In this document: in pieces, positions 8,766 to 17,013 of the stretch
Layout of the letters: each line of letters starts with the position of its first letter
How positions within the stretch are numbered: position 1 is the stretch's first letter
Notes under the pieces: generated by a model
What the model was told of the DNA's origin: nothing
Databases searched by the model: none
Seen by the model: only the letters and a program-made list of their open reading frames with translations
Program-made: the position numbers and the translations under genes
Assembly (NCBI GenBank): GCA_947581635.1
Contig: CANPVE010000001.1
Location: 248,001 to 312,000 of the forward strand
From: an uncultured Clostridia bacterium
GTDB lineage: Bacteria > Bacillota > Clostridia > Oscillospirales > Acutalibacteraceae
DNA length: 64,000 nucleotides
Reading direction: 5' to 3'

Positions 8766-10697
8766 ATGGATAAGTATATAGGAAGGGTCCTGGACGGAAG
8801 ATACGAAATTCTTGAGGAAGTGGGCAACGGCGGCATGGCGGTTGTCTATAAGGCAAAGGATTTTGACACCGGAACTATAGTTGCCGTCAAGATACTTCGC
8901 GAGGAATATCTCGACAACGAGGAGTTCTGCCGCAGATTCAGGAACGAATCACGAGCTATAGCCCTATTGAATCACCCCAACATAGTCAAAATATTTGATG
9001 TATGCAACAGCCCCTCGCTTCAATATATCGTCATGGAGTTCATAGATGGGATTTCTCTCAAGGATTATATAGAGCAGCAGCGCACTGTGCGCGTCAAAGA
9101 AGCGGTGCATTTTACCACGCAAATACTCCGTGCGCTAATGCAGGCCCATGCCAGAGGCATAGTACACCGCGACATAAAGCCTCAGAATATTATGCTGCTA
9201 TCCAACGGTCAGATTAAGGTGACGGATTTCGGAATTGCTCGTCTTTCGAGCAGCCGCACCAGCACCATTACCGATAAGGCGATAGGTTCGGTTCATTACA
9301 TCGCACCTGAGCAGGCCAGAGGGGCAAATACAGACGCGCGTGCGGATTTGTATTCCGTGGGCGTTATGCTGTATGAGATGCTCACAGGAAAGTTGCCCTT
9401 TGAGGCGAGCAGCGCCGTGTCAGTTGCGGTGATGCAGCTTCAAGCGGATCCAAAGATGCCGCGTGAGATAAACCCAAACATTCCCGTGGGTCTTGAGGAA
9501 ATAACCATGCAGGCCATGCAGAAGAACCCCGCCAAGCGCTATCAGAGCGCTGCGGAAATGCTGGAGGATATAGAGAATTTCAAGCGCAACCCCGGCATAA
9601 GGTTCGACTACAAGTATGTTGTTGAGGACAACGCCAGTTACCGCAAGGCTATAGAAACAGTCAAGGAGAAGGAATCCGAAAGCGAGGACGATTACAAGAG
9701 CCCCGTAATTCCGGTTATGGCGGGTATTGCTACGGCATTCTTCCTGGTTGCTCTGGTATTCGGCGCCATATTCATAGACGCCAGCGGTATATTCAAAAAG
9801 AACACCAGTGAGCAGACCCAAGTGCCCAATTTTGTCGGTCAAGTTTACAATGATATTATTCAAAGCAATAAGTATGAATATGAATTTTTCAAGGAGGAAA
9901 AATTCAGCAGCGATTATGAAGAGGGCGTTGTAATGGAGCAGACCCCAAAGCAGGGAAAACAGGTCTATTCCACATCACGCATTACGCTATATGTCAGCAA
10001 GGGACCCGAGCGTCTTATGGTTCCTGAATATAAAAATATGACGTTTACCCAGTATACCCAGCTTCTTACGCAGCAGAAACTGAGTTATGTTGAGATGCCT
10101 GTGTATGACAACAATACGCCCGTGGACGTGGTGTGCAACACCAATCCCCAGCCCAGAGAGGAAGTAAAGGCAGGCGACGTGATAGAGGTGTATTACAGCC
10201 TCGGTCCAAAGACCGAAGAGATAGTCATGTCCAATTTTGTCAATACCCCGTATGTCACGGCGAAGAGTGAGCTTGCATCATTGGGAATTTCGGTTGCGGA
10301 TCCCACGAGCGTGGACAGCAATAAGCCCGAGGGTACGATAATCTCACAGGAGCCTTCTTACGGCACTAAGATAACCAAGGATACCGTAGTTAAATTCACG
10401 GTGAGCAACGGTCAGGCACCCGCTTCCACCGTCCGCATGGATATAGAGCTTCCCCGGGGATTGACCAGCGATGTTACTATAGAGATATTCCTCAATGGCG
10501 AGAGCGTCAAAGTGGCCAATGTGTCGCTTGCATCGCAGGAAAGTTACTCGGTCAAGCTGACGGGAGCCGGAACTCAAACTGTCACTGTTATGCTCAACGG
10601 AAAGAATTACAAGGATTACACTGTAAACTTCGGGGAAAACACCTACAGTGTATTGAAAGAATACGACGTGTCGTGGTTAGATGGCGGCAATGAGTAG
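8766..10697 (+). CDS. prkC: PASTA-domain Ser/Thr protein kinase (PrkC/Stk)
   Basis: A membrane kinase that senses muropeptides or wall precursors and phosphorylates cytoplasmic targets. The kinase domain (about residues 1-270) has GNGGMAVVYKA, Lys42 in AVKIL, HRDIKPQN (134-141), DFGIA (154-158) and a Ser/Thr-rich activation loop (SSSRTSTITD). A charged juxtamembrane stretch precedes one membrane helix (about 317-338, PVMAGIATAFFLVALVFG). Outside are three PASTA repeats (about 350-560), followed by a beta-rich end domain (about 560-643). The last 17 bases overlap rsgA, so the two are probably translationally coupled. Confidence 0.97.
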   Translation: MDKYIGRVLDGRYEILEEVGNGGMAVVYKAKDFDTGTIVAVKILREEYLDNEEFCRRFRNESRAIALLNHPNIVKIFDVCNSPSLQYIVMEFIDGISLKDYIEQQRTVRVKEAVHFTTQILRALMQAHARGIVHRDIKPQNIMLLSNGQIKVTDFGIARLSSSRTSTITDKAIGSVHYIAPEQARGANTDARADLYSVGVMLYEMLTGKLPFEASSAVSVAVMQLQADPKMPREINPNIPVGLEEITMQAMQKNPAKRYQSAAEMLEDIENFKRNPGIRFDYKYVVEDNASYRKAIETVKEKESESEDDYKSPVIPVMAGIATAFFLVALVFGAIFIDASGIFKKNTSEQTQVPNFVGQVYNDIIQSNKYEYEFFKEEKFSSDYEEGVVMEQTPKQGKQVYSTSRITLYVSKGPERLMVPEYKNMTFTQYTQLLTQQKLSYVEMPVYDNNTPVDVVCNTNPQPREEVKAGDVIEVYYSLGPKTEEIVMSNFVNTPYVTAKSELASLGISVADPTSVDSNKPEGTIISQEPSYGTKITKDTVVKFTVSNGQAPASTVRMDIELPRGLTSDVTIEIFLNGESVKVANVSLASQESYSVKLTGAGTQTVTVMLNGKNYKDYTVNFGENTYSVLKEYDVSWLDGGNE

Positions 10698-11634
10698 CGG
10701 AAATACGCCCCAAGAGCGCGAGGGCATTATAATAAAGGGCATAGGCGGTTTCTATTATGTGGAAGCAGATGGCGTGGTGTACGAATGCCGCGGCCGGGGC
10801 GCACTCAGAGGCAGAGGTGGCAAGAATCCGTCCGAGGGGATAACTCCACTCGCGGGAGACAGATGTGTGATATCGGTGTACCAAAATGGACTTGCCAGTC
10901 TCGACAAAATTTTGGAGCGCCGCAACTGCCTCGCGCGTCCGCCAATCGCCAACTTGGACAATCTGTTCATTGTCGTATCCACCTGTGAGCCTCAGCCCAA
11001 TTCCCTCACGGTAGACAGGTTTGTTTCGTTGGCGGAGTACAAAGCAATAGAACCTGTGATAGTGCTGACAAAGTTGGACAAGGCCGCCGACGACGGCTTC
11101 GGCAATATATATCGCAAGGCGGGTTTTACCGTCATTGAGGCGGATTATTCGGGCGCTCGGGAATTTCTCGACCAAATACGCAGTATGATGCGGAACAAGA
11201 TTAGCGCTTTCGCGGGCAATACGGGTGTGGGAAAGTCTACACTGCTCAATGCGCTCTGCCCACAGCTTAACCGCGAGACCGGTGAGACCAGCCGCAAACT
11301 GGGCCGCGGACGGCATACCACCCGTGAAACCGAGCTGTTCAGTCTTGATTTCGGCGGCAGGATAGCCGATACGCCGGGTTTTTCGTCCTTTGACGGCGAG
11401 TTTGCCGAATTTGTTTATAAGGAAGATTTGCCTGATACGTTCCGTGAATTTGCGGATTATGTTGGGCAGTGCAGGTTTACGGGCTGTTCGCACACCTGCG
11501 AGAAGGGCTGTGCAGTGTTGGCGGCAGTGCGGCGTGGAGAAATTTCGCAATCGCGCCACGCGAGTTACACAGCATTGTACAATGAAGTAAAAGATATCAA
11601 AGAGTGGGAAAGAAAAAAGCCGCGCCGTCAGTGA
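10681..11634 (+). CDS. rsgA: Ribosome small-subunit GTPase A
   Basis: A circularly permuted GTPase that assists late 30S assembly (YloQ/CpgA in Bacillus). The OB-fold domain is N-terminal (to about residue 85). G motifs come in permuted order: TKLDKA (G4, from 130), GNTGVGKST (G1, 179-187), RGRHTTRE (switch I) and ADTPGFSSFD (G3). A Cys/His zinc site closes the protein (CRFTGCSHTCEKGC). Start may be the ATG at 10681 or the ATG three codons later; both lie inside prkC. Length 317 is near normal. In B. subtilis rpe would follow, but here thiN comes next. Confidence 0.96.
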   Translation: MAAMSSGNTPQEREGIIIKGIGGFYYVEADGVVYECRGRGALRGRGGKNPSEGITPLAGDRCVISVYQNGLASLDKILERRNCLARPPIANLDNLFIVVSTCEPQPNSLTVDRFVSLAEYKAIEPVIVLTKLDKAADDGFGNIYRKAGFTVIEADYSGAREFLDQIRSMMRNKISAFAGNTGVGKSTLLNALCPQLNRETGETSRKLGRGRHTTRETELFSLDFGGRIADTPGFSSFDGEFAEFVYKEDLPDTFREFADYVGQCRFTGCSHTCEKGCAVLAAVRRGEISQSRHASYTALYNEVKDIKEWERKKPRRQ

Positions 11635-11675
11635 AGCGGCTCGGCAATAAGAATCTGGCGAGGAATGGAAGTAAG

Positions 11676-12299
11676 ATGAATTGTGTGATTCTATCAGCCG
11701 GTCAAATTACCGACTATGATTTAATGAGAAATTATATTCAAAAAGGAGATTATATTATAGCGGCCGACGGAGGCTATAGGCATTTGAAGCATTTGAGCGT
11801 CAAGTGCGATTACTTTATCGGGGATTTCGACTCCTACAGCGGAACTCCGGAATGTCCATCGGAAGTCTATCCTGTACAAAAGGACGATACCGACACGATG
11901 CTGGCGGCAAAGCACGGTCTCCTGAAAGGGCTTGACCGCTTCGTAATATTGGGCGGTCTTGGAGGAAGACTTGACCACACCATAGCTAATCTGTCGACAC
12001 TGGAATATTTGAGGTCGCACGGTGCGGGCGGTATGCTGGTCGATGAAAACTCTGTGGTTCACCTGTTGGGAGCGGGGGACATAATTCATCCGGTGATGAG
12101 CGGGGAGTATCTGTCTATATTCCCCTTTGGCTGTGACTCGGCGGTGGTGAGCATAAGCGGCGTGCAATATCCGCTCACCGAGTACAGGTTACATTCGGAT
12201 TTTCCTCTTGGCGTGAGCAATTGCGTCACTGACGATTCGGAATTCAGCATGAGGATTCACGAGGGAAAAATTCTTGTAGTGGAGTGCAAAAAAGATTGA
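11676..12299 (+). CDS. thiN: Thiamine pyrophosphokinase
   Basis: Transfers pyrophosphate from ATP to thiamine, giving the cofactor thiamine diphosphate. Family motifs are ADGGYRHL near residue 30, GDFDSYSG, the Mg/ATP site DDTDTMLAAKHGL, and GGLGGRLDHTIANL near residue 100. The ATG at 11676 is chosen because it gives the expected N-terminus (MNCVILSAGQ), a 207-residue protein and an AGGAA-type ribosome site; the open frame extends upstream into rsgA without one. thiN followed by spoVM is also the B. subtilis order. Confidence 0.93.
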   Translation: MNCVILSAGQITDYDLMRNYIQKGDYIIAADGGYRHLKHLSVKCDYFIGDFDSYSGTPECPSEVYPVQKDDTDTMLAAKHGLLKGLDRFVILGGLGGRLDHTIANLSTLEYLRSHGAGGMLVDENSVVHLLGAGDIIHPVMSGEYLSIFPFGCDSAVVSISGVQYPLTEYRLHSDFPLGVSNCVTDDSEFSMRIHEGKILVVECKKD

Positions 12300-12328
12300 C
12301 ACCTTTTCCGTGGGCGGGCGTAATATGA

Positions 12329-12382
12329 TAATGAAAGCGGGAAACGTCCGATGAGGACAGAGAAACGCTTAATTTATCATTA
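12329..12382 (+). promoter_or_regulatory. Structured 5' leader of spoVM
   Basis: A nested hairpin lies between thiN and spoVM. The inner stem is GTCC (12346-12349) with GGAC (12355-12358) around a GATGA loop. The middle stem is AAGCG (12335-12339) with CGCTT (12366-12370), separated from the inner one by purine-rich bulges. The outer stem is TAATGA (12329-12334) with TCATTA (12377-12382). It ends 11 bases before the GGAGG ribosome site. No U tract follows, so it is not an ordinary terminator. I do not recognise a known RNA family. Confidence 0.45.
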
Positions 12383-12406
12383 TATCACCATACGGAGGTA
12401 ATACTT

Positions 12407-12487
12407 ATGAAGATTGTTGTAGTAAAAAGCCCCAAAGTTCTCGGAGGAATTCTCAGATTTATGTTTGGCATAAAGAAGGAAGCGTAA
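12407..12487 (+). CDS. spoVM: Stage V sporulation protein M (26-residue membrane-curvature peptide)
   Basis: SpoVM is a tiny amphipathic helix that inserts into the convex forespore membrane and recruits SpoIVA to start spore-coat assembly. This frame has exactly 26 codons, the length of B. subtilis SpoVM, and matches its pattern: MKIVVVKSP at the start with the key Pro9, then KVLGGILR in the middle, and basic residues near the end (KKEA). GGAGG stands eight bases before the ATG. It sits after thiN exactly as in B. subtilis. Its partners sipL and spoIVA lie 1.5-4.5 kb downstream. A strong terminator follows. Confidence 0.92.
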   Translation: MKIVVVKSPKVLGGILRFMFGIKKEA

Positions 12488-12539
12488 TTCTTGAGCTGAT
12501 TTTTGGGTTGCCGATAGAGAAAATTTAAGAAAGCAATTT

Positions 12540-12581
12540 ACCGGTGCATTTCATCACAGGAGATGAAGCGCACCGGTTTTT
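12540..12581 (+). terminator. Terminator after spoVM
   Basis: ACCGGTG (12540-12546) pairs with CACCGGT (12571-12577), and TTCATC pairs with GATGAA inside it. A run of five T bases (12577-12581) follows. Confidence 0.85.
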
Positions 12582-12585
12582 GCGT

Positions 12586-12700
12586 GTAAAAAATATTTAC
12601 CAGCAAGAAAATCCAAGATTTTCGAGTGGAGAAATAAAGTCAGCTCAAATTTTTTACATTGTACAATACTGCTGTCTAAAATTGATTTTCTGTATAAAAT
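12586..12700 (+). repeat. Dispersed non-coding repeat, copy 1
   Basis: About 115 bases that align almost without gaps to 39239-39351. The shared core includes GTAAAAAATA, AAGAAAATC, TTTCGAGTGGA, AAATAAA, TCAGCT and AAAATTG in the same order. This copy contains a small perfect hairpin (GAAAATC, CAA loop, GATTTTC) near 12606-12622. Both copies lie just upstream of a gene promoter. Confidence 0.7.
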
Positions 12701-12711
12701 ATTAAAAGCTG

Positions 12712-12740
12712 TTGACTAATTATAAATTCAGTGTTAAAAT
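12712..12740 (+). promoter_or_regulatory. Sigma-A promoter for lipoprotein gene
   Basis: TTGACT (12712-12717) and TAAAAT (12735-12740) with a 17-base spacer. It follows directly on the dispersed repeat and precedes the lipoprotein start by about 155 bases. Confidence 0.7.
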
Positions 12741-12894
12741 AGGTTCATAAAAACGGTGAATTATGTCGATTTGGATAGAGAAGAACTGTTATATTTTGTG
12801 CTCACGTCGAACACCGGCACTCGGCCGAGCCACGACCGCCAAAGCCGGGATAAATGTATTTTATTACATAATTTCTAGCGGGGAGTTTTTAAAA

Positions 12895-13680
12895 GTGAAG
12901 AAATTATTAGGCACAATTCTTGTCTGTGCTCTGCTGTGCTCGGCAGTATTATCGGCAACGGGCTGCGGCAAGTCGGACGATAAAAACAATGTGAGCGACA
13001 GCAATATGTCAAGCGACGTCTCTGACGAATCTGGCGATGTTGTAAAGGCTGGTAATGAATTTGCCAAGGACGATGCGGCTGTTACCGTTAAAGACTTTGG
13101 GGATGTTTCGCTTGGCATGGCGAAGGACAAAATCAAGGCAGTTATGGGCGAGCCAAAGGATATGGAGCAAGATGATATACTCGGTGAAATTTGGCATTAT
13201 GGCGACGGATACTGCGATGTGTATTTTGATGACGATGTCGTGAATTCAATTTCCTTCAGCACTTTTTCGAATGAAAAGGTTAGTCTCAAAACCACCGGAC
13301 TTCATGTGGGTTCGACCTTTGATGAGGTTATATCGTCATTTTACGACAACGGCAAGAAGGAAAAGATAGATTTTGTGTCCGAAATCAAAGATCGTAATCT
13401 CGGGGACAATCTATTGAAACAATATGAGAATATTGACGCATATTATTTATACGGAAATTTATTTGATGAAGGCGTTGCGTCGTGCGGATATGTGATTCAT
13501 ATGTCAAGTGACGGAGTAAAAGACGAGTACGACTGCGCAGTGTATAATTATATTGATTTTGACGAGGGCAGCGACAGTTCAGGGTATCTGTACACACTTT
13601 CCCTTGATATGTATACAGATGACGATGGAACGGATCGTGTCGGATACATCAATATAGAACGCCAATACATCGACGGGTAA
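12895..13680 (+). CDS. Lipoprotein with BamE/SmpA-like motif
   Basis: A secreted lipoprotein of 261 residues, function unknown. The GTG start at 12895 follows GGGGAG and gives a clean signal peptide (KKLLGTILVCALLCSAVLS) with lipobox ATGC. An Asp/Ser-rich spacer follows (to about residue 60). The folded part has VSLGMAKDKIKAVMGEP and then IWHYGDG, the pattern of small BamE/SmpA-like domains, with a weaker second unit starting LHVGSTFDEVISSF. An upstream extension of the frame to 12763 lacks a ribosome site. It lies between spoVM and sipL, but I see no direct sign of a sporulation role. Confidence 0.75.
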   Translation: MKKLLGTILVCALLCSAVLSATGCGKSDDKNNVSDSNMSSDVSDESGDVVKAGNEFAKDDAAVTVKDFGDVSLGMAKDKIKAVMGEPKDMEQDDILGEIWHYGDGYCDVYFDDDVVNSISFSTFSNEKVSLKTTGLHVGSTFDEVISSFYDNGKKEKIDFVSEIKDRNLGDNLLKQYENIDAYYLYGNLFDEGVASCGYVIHMSSDGVKDEYDCAVYNYIDFDEGSDSSGYLYTLSLDMYTDDDGTDRVGYINIERQYIDG

Positions 13681-13983
13681 TGATTTTTATATCTTTTAAT
13701 TAAAACCGAACACCATGCGAATCTTGCCGCAATCGGTAAGATTCGCATGGTGTTTTTCTTTTATTGCTTATCTGTGATTTTTTCATAGGCTCTCAGCAAT
13801 CCGGTGATGATATTTTTTCCTTGCTGCCCGGCGAAGTCAGTAGGTCATTCAATTAACCTTTGAAATTAATCTTCGCTGCAAATTAATTTTATTTTCTATG
13901 AATATTTGGGACATGGTGTGAATATTAATTCAACAGAAACCAAAAGAAGCACCAAAAGGTACTTCCCCAAAGGAGAGAAGCTC
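13681..13983. other. Intergenic region lipoprotein to sipL
   Basis: This 303-base stretch holds the terminator at 13709-13757 and an AT-rich region before sipL. TGAATATT occurs twice, about 20 bases apart, near 13897 and 13918. That is reminiscent of a sigma-E -35 element, but I find no matching CATA-type -10, so no promoter is called. Confidence 0.5.
13709..13757 (+). terminator. Terminator after lipoprotein
   Basis: A perfect 17-bp stem (13709-13725 with 13738-13754; it begins AACACCATGCG) around a short loop, followed by TTTTT and more T bases. It may also act on the opposite strand. Confidence 0.9.
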
Positions 13984-15519
13984 ATGGAATGTAAAGCTAC
14001 AGGTGAATCCATATTCACCAAAGAAGTCTTATTTGAAGGAAACTGCGAGCAGGCTGTGGACGTTGACTTCACATTGCCCGACTATTGCCCCGATATAGGC
14101 AAGCTGCTCAAGTGTCGTCTGGAACCTATGATAACTTCCCGCGAGGTCAATTTTGATTCTCTGTCGGTGGAGGGCAATGCAAGGATTTCCGTAATTTACC
14201 TTGATGACAGAGACAAGAAGATCAGATGCTGTGACCGCGATTACCCCTTTAAGGCGTCTGTGCCATACGATAACACAACAGAGAATGTCAAACTTTTGGT
14301 TGACGCTCACGTTGATTATGTAAACTGCCGCGCGGTAAGTCAGCGCAAGCTCGATATTCACGGCGCATTTACTCTGCACATTACAGCTGTTTGCGGTAAA
14401 ATGATAGAGTTTATGACCGACGCTCAGGGCGAGGGGCTTCGCCTGAAAAAGTGCAGCTGCGACATCAGCGATTTGGCAAGCTGTACCCAGAATGGCTTTG
14501 ACATAAGCGAGGCGATAGAGCTCAGCGACGGCAAACCCCCTATTTCTTCGATAATCAGAACAGGCGCTGTTCTCTGCCTCGAAGAATGCAAGGCTATGGT
14601 CAATAAGCTGATAGTCAAGGGCGACGCCATATTCAGCATGGTATATTGCACCGAGCAGGGCGATGATCCCGAGCATATGGAATACGTCATTCCATTCAAC
14701 CAATTCTTTGATGTGTCGGGAATCGACGATACCTGCATGACCGATATAAAACTGTCCTGTGATTCCATAGATGTGTCGCTGCGCACCGATGCGGACGGCG
14801 AGTATCGCAGAATAGATGTGGATATCCGCGCCGTTGCGGACATTTGTGCCTACCGCTCCAAGCACGTCGAATGGATAAACGACGCATATTCCGTAGATTA
14901 TGAGGCGAACTGCCGTCAGAAGCAGATAAAGCCCGAGAGACTTTGCAGCACGGTTTATGACACAGTGATTTTTAAACAGTCTGTCGATACCGGAGATGTC
15001 AAGATTGACAGTATAAGCGACCTGTGGTGCAGTGTGCTTGACAGCCGCAGCAGCTATCGCGACGGCAAGACCGTCACCACAGGAAATTTGGCTGTATGCA
15101 TGGTAATCCGAGATCCAAGACAGGGTGTTGTATACGTCGAAAAGAACGTGCGCTTTGACTGTGCAGTAGCTCAGGAAGCCAACGGACAGATAATCCGCCC
15201 CGAATGCAGAGTGAATGTCAAGTCTTGCAGTTACACCATTACGGGTGACAACAGAGTTGAGATTCAAGTGGAGTTTTGCGTTAATTCGTCACTTTGTGAG
15301 GAAATTCCGACCAAGCTGGTGGATTCGATCGAGCTGGATGAGAACCGCCCGAAGTCTGCCGAAAGCCGTCCCGCAGCCGTATTGTATTTTGCCGATCAAG
15401 GCGAGGATTTGTGGGATATAGCGCGGGAATACAACTCGTCGGTGGAGGCTATCCGTGAGGATAACGACATCGACGGCGACACCGTCAGCGACAGCAGACT
15501 GCTTATCGTGACAGCGTAA
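13984..15519 (+). CDS. sipL: SipL-like spore-coat morphogenetic protein (SPOCS/DUF3794 plus LysM)
   Basis: In Clostridioides difficile SipL binds SpoIVA through its LysM domain and localises the coat around the forespore; this is its likely role here. The protein has 511 residues. Repeated DUF3794 (SPOCS) beta units fill most of it (for example VDVDFTLPDYCPDIGKLLKC near residue 24 and a second set after about 330). The C-terminal LysM is clear (DQGEDLWDIAREYNSSVEAI, about 460-480). The ATG at 13984 follows AAAGGAGAG; the frame extends to 13906 without a ribosome site. spoIVA starts 15 bases downstream. Confidence 0.88.
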   Translation: MECKATGESIFTKEVLFEGNCEQAVDVDFTLPDYCPDIGKLLKCRLEPMITSREVNFDSLSVEGNARISVIYLDDRDKKIRCCDRDYPFKASVPYDNTTENVKLLVDAHVDYVNCRAVSQRKLDIHGAFTLHITAVCGKMIEFMTDAQGEGLRLKKCSCDISDLASCTQNGFDISEAIELSDGKPPISSIIRTGAVLCLEECKAMVNKLIVKGDAIFSMVYCTEQGDDPEHMEYVIPFNQFFDVSGIDDTCMTDIKLSCDSIDVSLRTDADGEYRRIDVDIRAVADICAYRSKHVEWINDAYSVDYEANCRQKQIKPERLCSTVYDTVIFKQSVDTGDVKIDSISDLWCSVLDSRSSYRDGKTVTTGNLAVCMVIRDPRQGVVYVEKNVRFDCAVAQEANGQIIRPECRVNVKSCSYTITGDNRVEIQVEFCVNSSLCEEIPTKLVDSIELDENRPKSAESRPAAVLYFADQGEDLWDIAREYNSSVEAIREDNDIDGDTVSDSRLLIVTA

Positions 15520-15534
15520 GAGAGGAGCGGAAAA

Positions 15535-17013
15535 ATGGAAGATACCAAAATTTACAGAGACATCGCCGAGCGAACCAACGGCGATATATATATAGGCGTC
15601 ATCGGGCCTGTGCGCACAGGCAAGTCCACGTTCATCAAGCAGTTTATGGAGACGCTTGTGTTGCCCAATATGAGCAGCAAATACAAGGTGGAGCGCGCCA
15701 CGGACGAAATGCCACAGTCGGCGGCGGGTCGCACAATCATGACCACCGAGCCGAAATTCATTCCCGAGGAGGCTATTGAGATCGATCTCGACGACACGGC
15801 CTCGTTCCGCGTGAGAATGATTGATTGCGTTGGGTATATTGTGCCGTCGTCACTGGGATACATCGAGGATAACGCTCCACGCATGGTGAAAACACCGTGG
15901 TTTGAGGAAGAAATCCCCTTTAACCTCGCGGCTGAAATAGGAACGCGCAAGGTTATCAACGAACACTCCACAATCGGCCTGGTAGTCACTACGGACGGCA
16001 GTATAAGCGACATTCCGCGTGCCGAGTACGAAGAAGCGGAGGAGCGCGTCATAAACGAGCTTAAGGATATAAACAAGCCGTTCGCCGTGCTGCTCAACTG
16101 CGCCGACACCAACAACCCTGAAAGTCAGGCGCTTGCGGCGCGTCTCACAGAGCGCTACGGTGTGCCCGTTATGGCGGTGAATTGTCAGCAGATAACCGAG
16201 AAAGAGATTCAGGGTATACTCTCCGAGGTGCTCTATGAATTCCCTGTCCGCTCGGTTGCCATAGATATGCCCAGCTGGCTCAATTCGCTTGACCGCGGAC
16301 ATTGGCTCAAATCTGATATTTTTGCGACTATCCGCCAAGCGGCAAAGGGAATCCGCCGCATACGCGAGATCGACAAGCTGGTAAGCGCACTGTCAGACAA
16401 TCAGTATGTGGTATCCGCCGCAACTCGCGCCATTGAGCTTGGCACGGGTAAAATAAGAGTGAAGGCCGATTTGCTGCCCGAGCTTTTCTACAGGATAATC
16501 GGAGAAAAGACGGGATTGCAGATAAAGAACGAAGCGGATTTAATGAGTTCCATCACAGAGCTGGCTGCGGTCAAGAGCAAGTACGACAAGCTGAGCGATG
16601 CCCTTGAAGAGGTGGAGCGCACGGGCTACGGCATAGTGATGCCCGGAATGGACGAATTGACGCTGGAAGAACCGGAGTTGATGAAGCAGGGCGGCAGATA
16701 CGGCGTTCGCCTGACCGCTTCGGCGCCATCTCTGCATATTATTAAGACAGACATCACCACCGAAGTCGCCCCGATAGTCGGCTCTGAAAAACAGTCGGAG
16801 GATCTGGTGCGATATTTGCTCAAGGAATTCGAGGAGGATCCATCGTCCATCTGGCAGTCGAACATATTCGGCAAGTCGCTGCATGAGCTGGTAAACGAGG
16901 GACTGCACAACAAGTTGAGTAAAATGCCAATAGACGCACGCGACAAAATGCGCGAGACTATAGAGAGAATTATCAACGAAGGATGCAGCGGCCTTATCTG
17001 CATAATCCTGTAA
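15535..17013 (+). CDS. spoIVA: Stage IV sporulation protein A (coat ATPase)
   Basis: SpoIVA is a cytoskeletal ATPase that polymerises on the forespore surface as the base of the coat, anchored by SpoVM. The N-terminus (IYRDIAERTNGDIYIG) and Walker A (GPVRTGKST, about 24-32) are diagnostic. GRTIMTTEPKFIPEEA carries the sensor threonines, and MIDCVGYIVPS gives Walker B. The C-terminal region needed for SpoVM contact is intact and ends in GCSGLICIIL. Its 492 residues match B. subtilis. It is 15 bases behind sipL with GAGGAG in front, so the two partners are probably co-transcribed. Confidence 0.97.
   Translation: MEDTKIYRDIAERTNGDIYIGVIGPVRTGKSTFIKQFMETLVLPNMSSKYKVERATDEMPQSAAGRTIMTTEPKFIPEEAIEIDLDDTASFRVRMIDCVGYIVPSSLGYIEDNAPRMVKTPWFEEEIPFNLAAEIGTRKVINEHSTIGLVVTTDGSISDIPRAEYEEAEERVINELKDINKPFAVLLNCADTNNPESQALAARLTERYGVPVMAVNCQQITEKEIQGILSEVLYEFPVRSVAIDMPSWLNSLDRGHWLKSDIFATIRQAAKGIRRIREIDKLVSALSDNQYVVSAATRAIELGTGKIRVKADLLPELFYRIIGEKTGLQIKNEADLMSSITELAAVKSKYDKLSDALEEVERTGYGIVMPGMDELTLEEPELMKQGGRYGVRLTASAPSLHIIKTDITTEVAPIVGSEKQSEDLVRYLLKEFEEDPSSIWQSNIFGKSLHELVNEGLHNKLSKMPIDARDKMRETIERIINEGCSGLICIIL

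Larger units (their letters stand above)
12488..12894. other. Intergenic region spoVM to lipoprotein
   Basis: This 407-base stretch has no gene. It holds the spoVM terminator (12540-12581), one copy of a dispersed repeat (12586-12700), and a sigma-A promoter (12712-12740). The rest is a leader of about 150 bases with a GC-rich patch around 12808-12850 in which I see no known element. Confidence 0.7.

Noticed and set aside
10594..11559. A 321-codon minus-strand frame opposite rsgA
   Set aside because: Shadow of a fully conserved GTPase gene; biased composition and no ribosome site.
12335..12370. Hammerhead ribozyme in the spoVM leader (CCGATGA and GAAAC resemble its core)
   Set aside because: The conserved CTGATGA has a C for the second base, no stem II can form between the two core pieces, and no cleavage-site strand fits.
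14029..15267. A 412-codon minus-strand frame opposite sipL
   Set aside because: Shadow of sipL; no start signal and no protein-like pattern.
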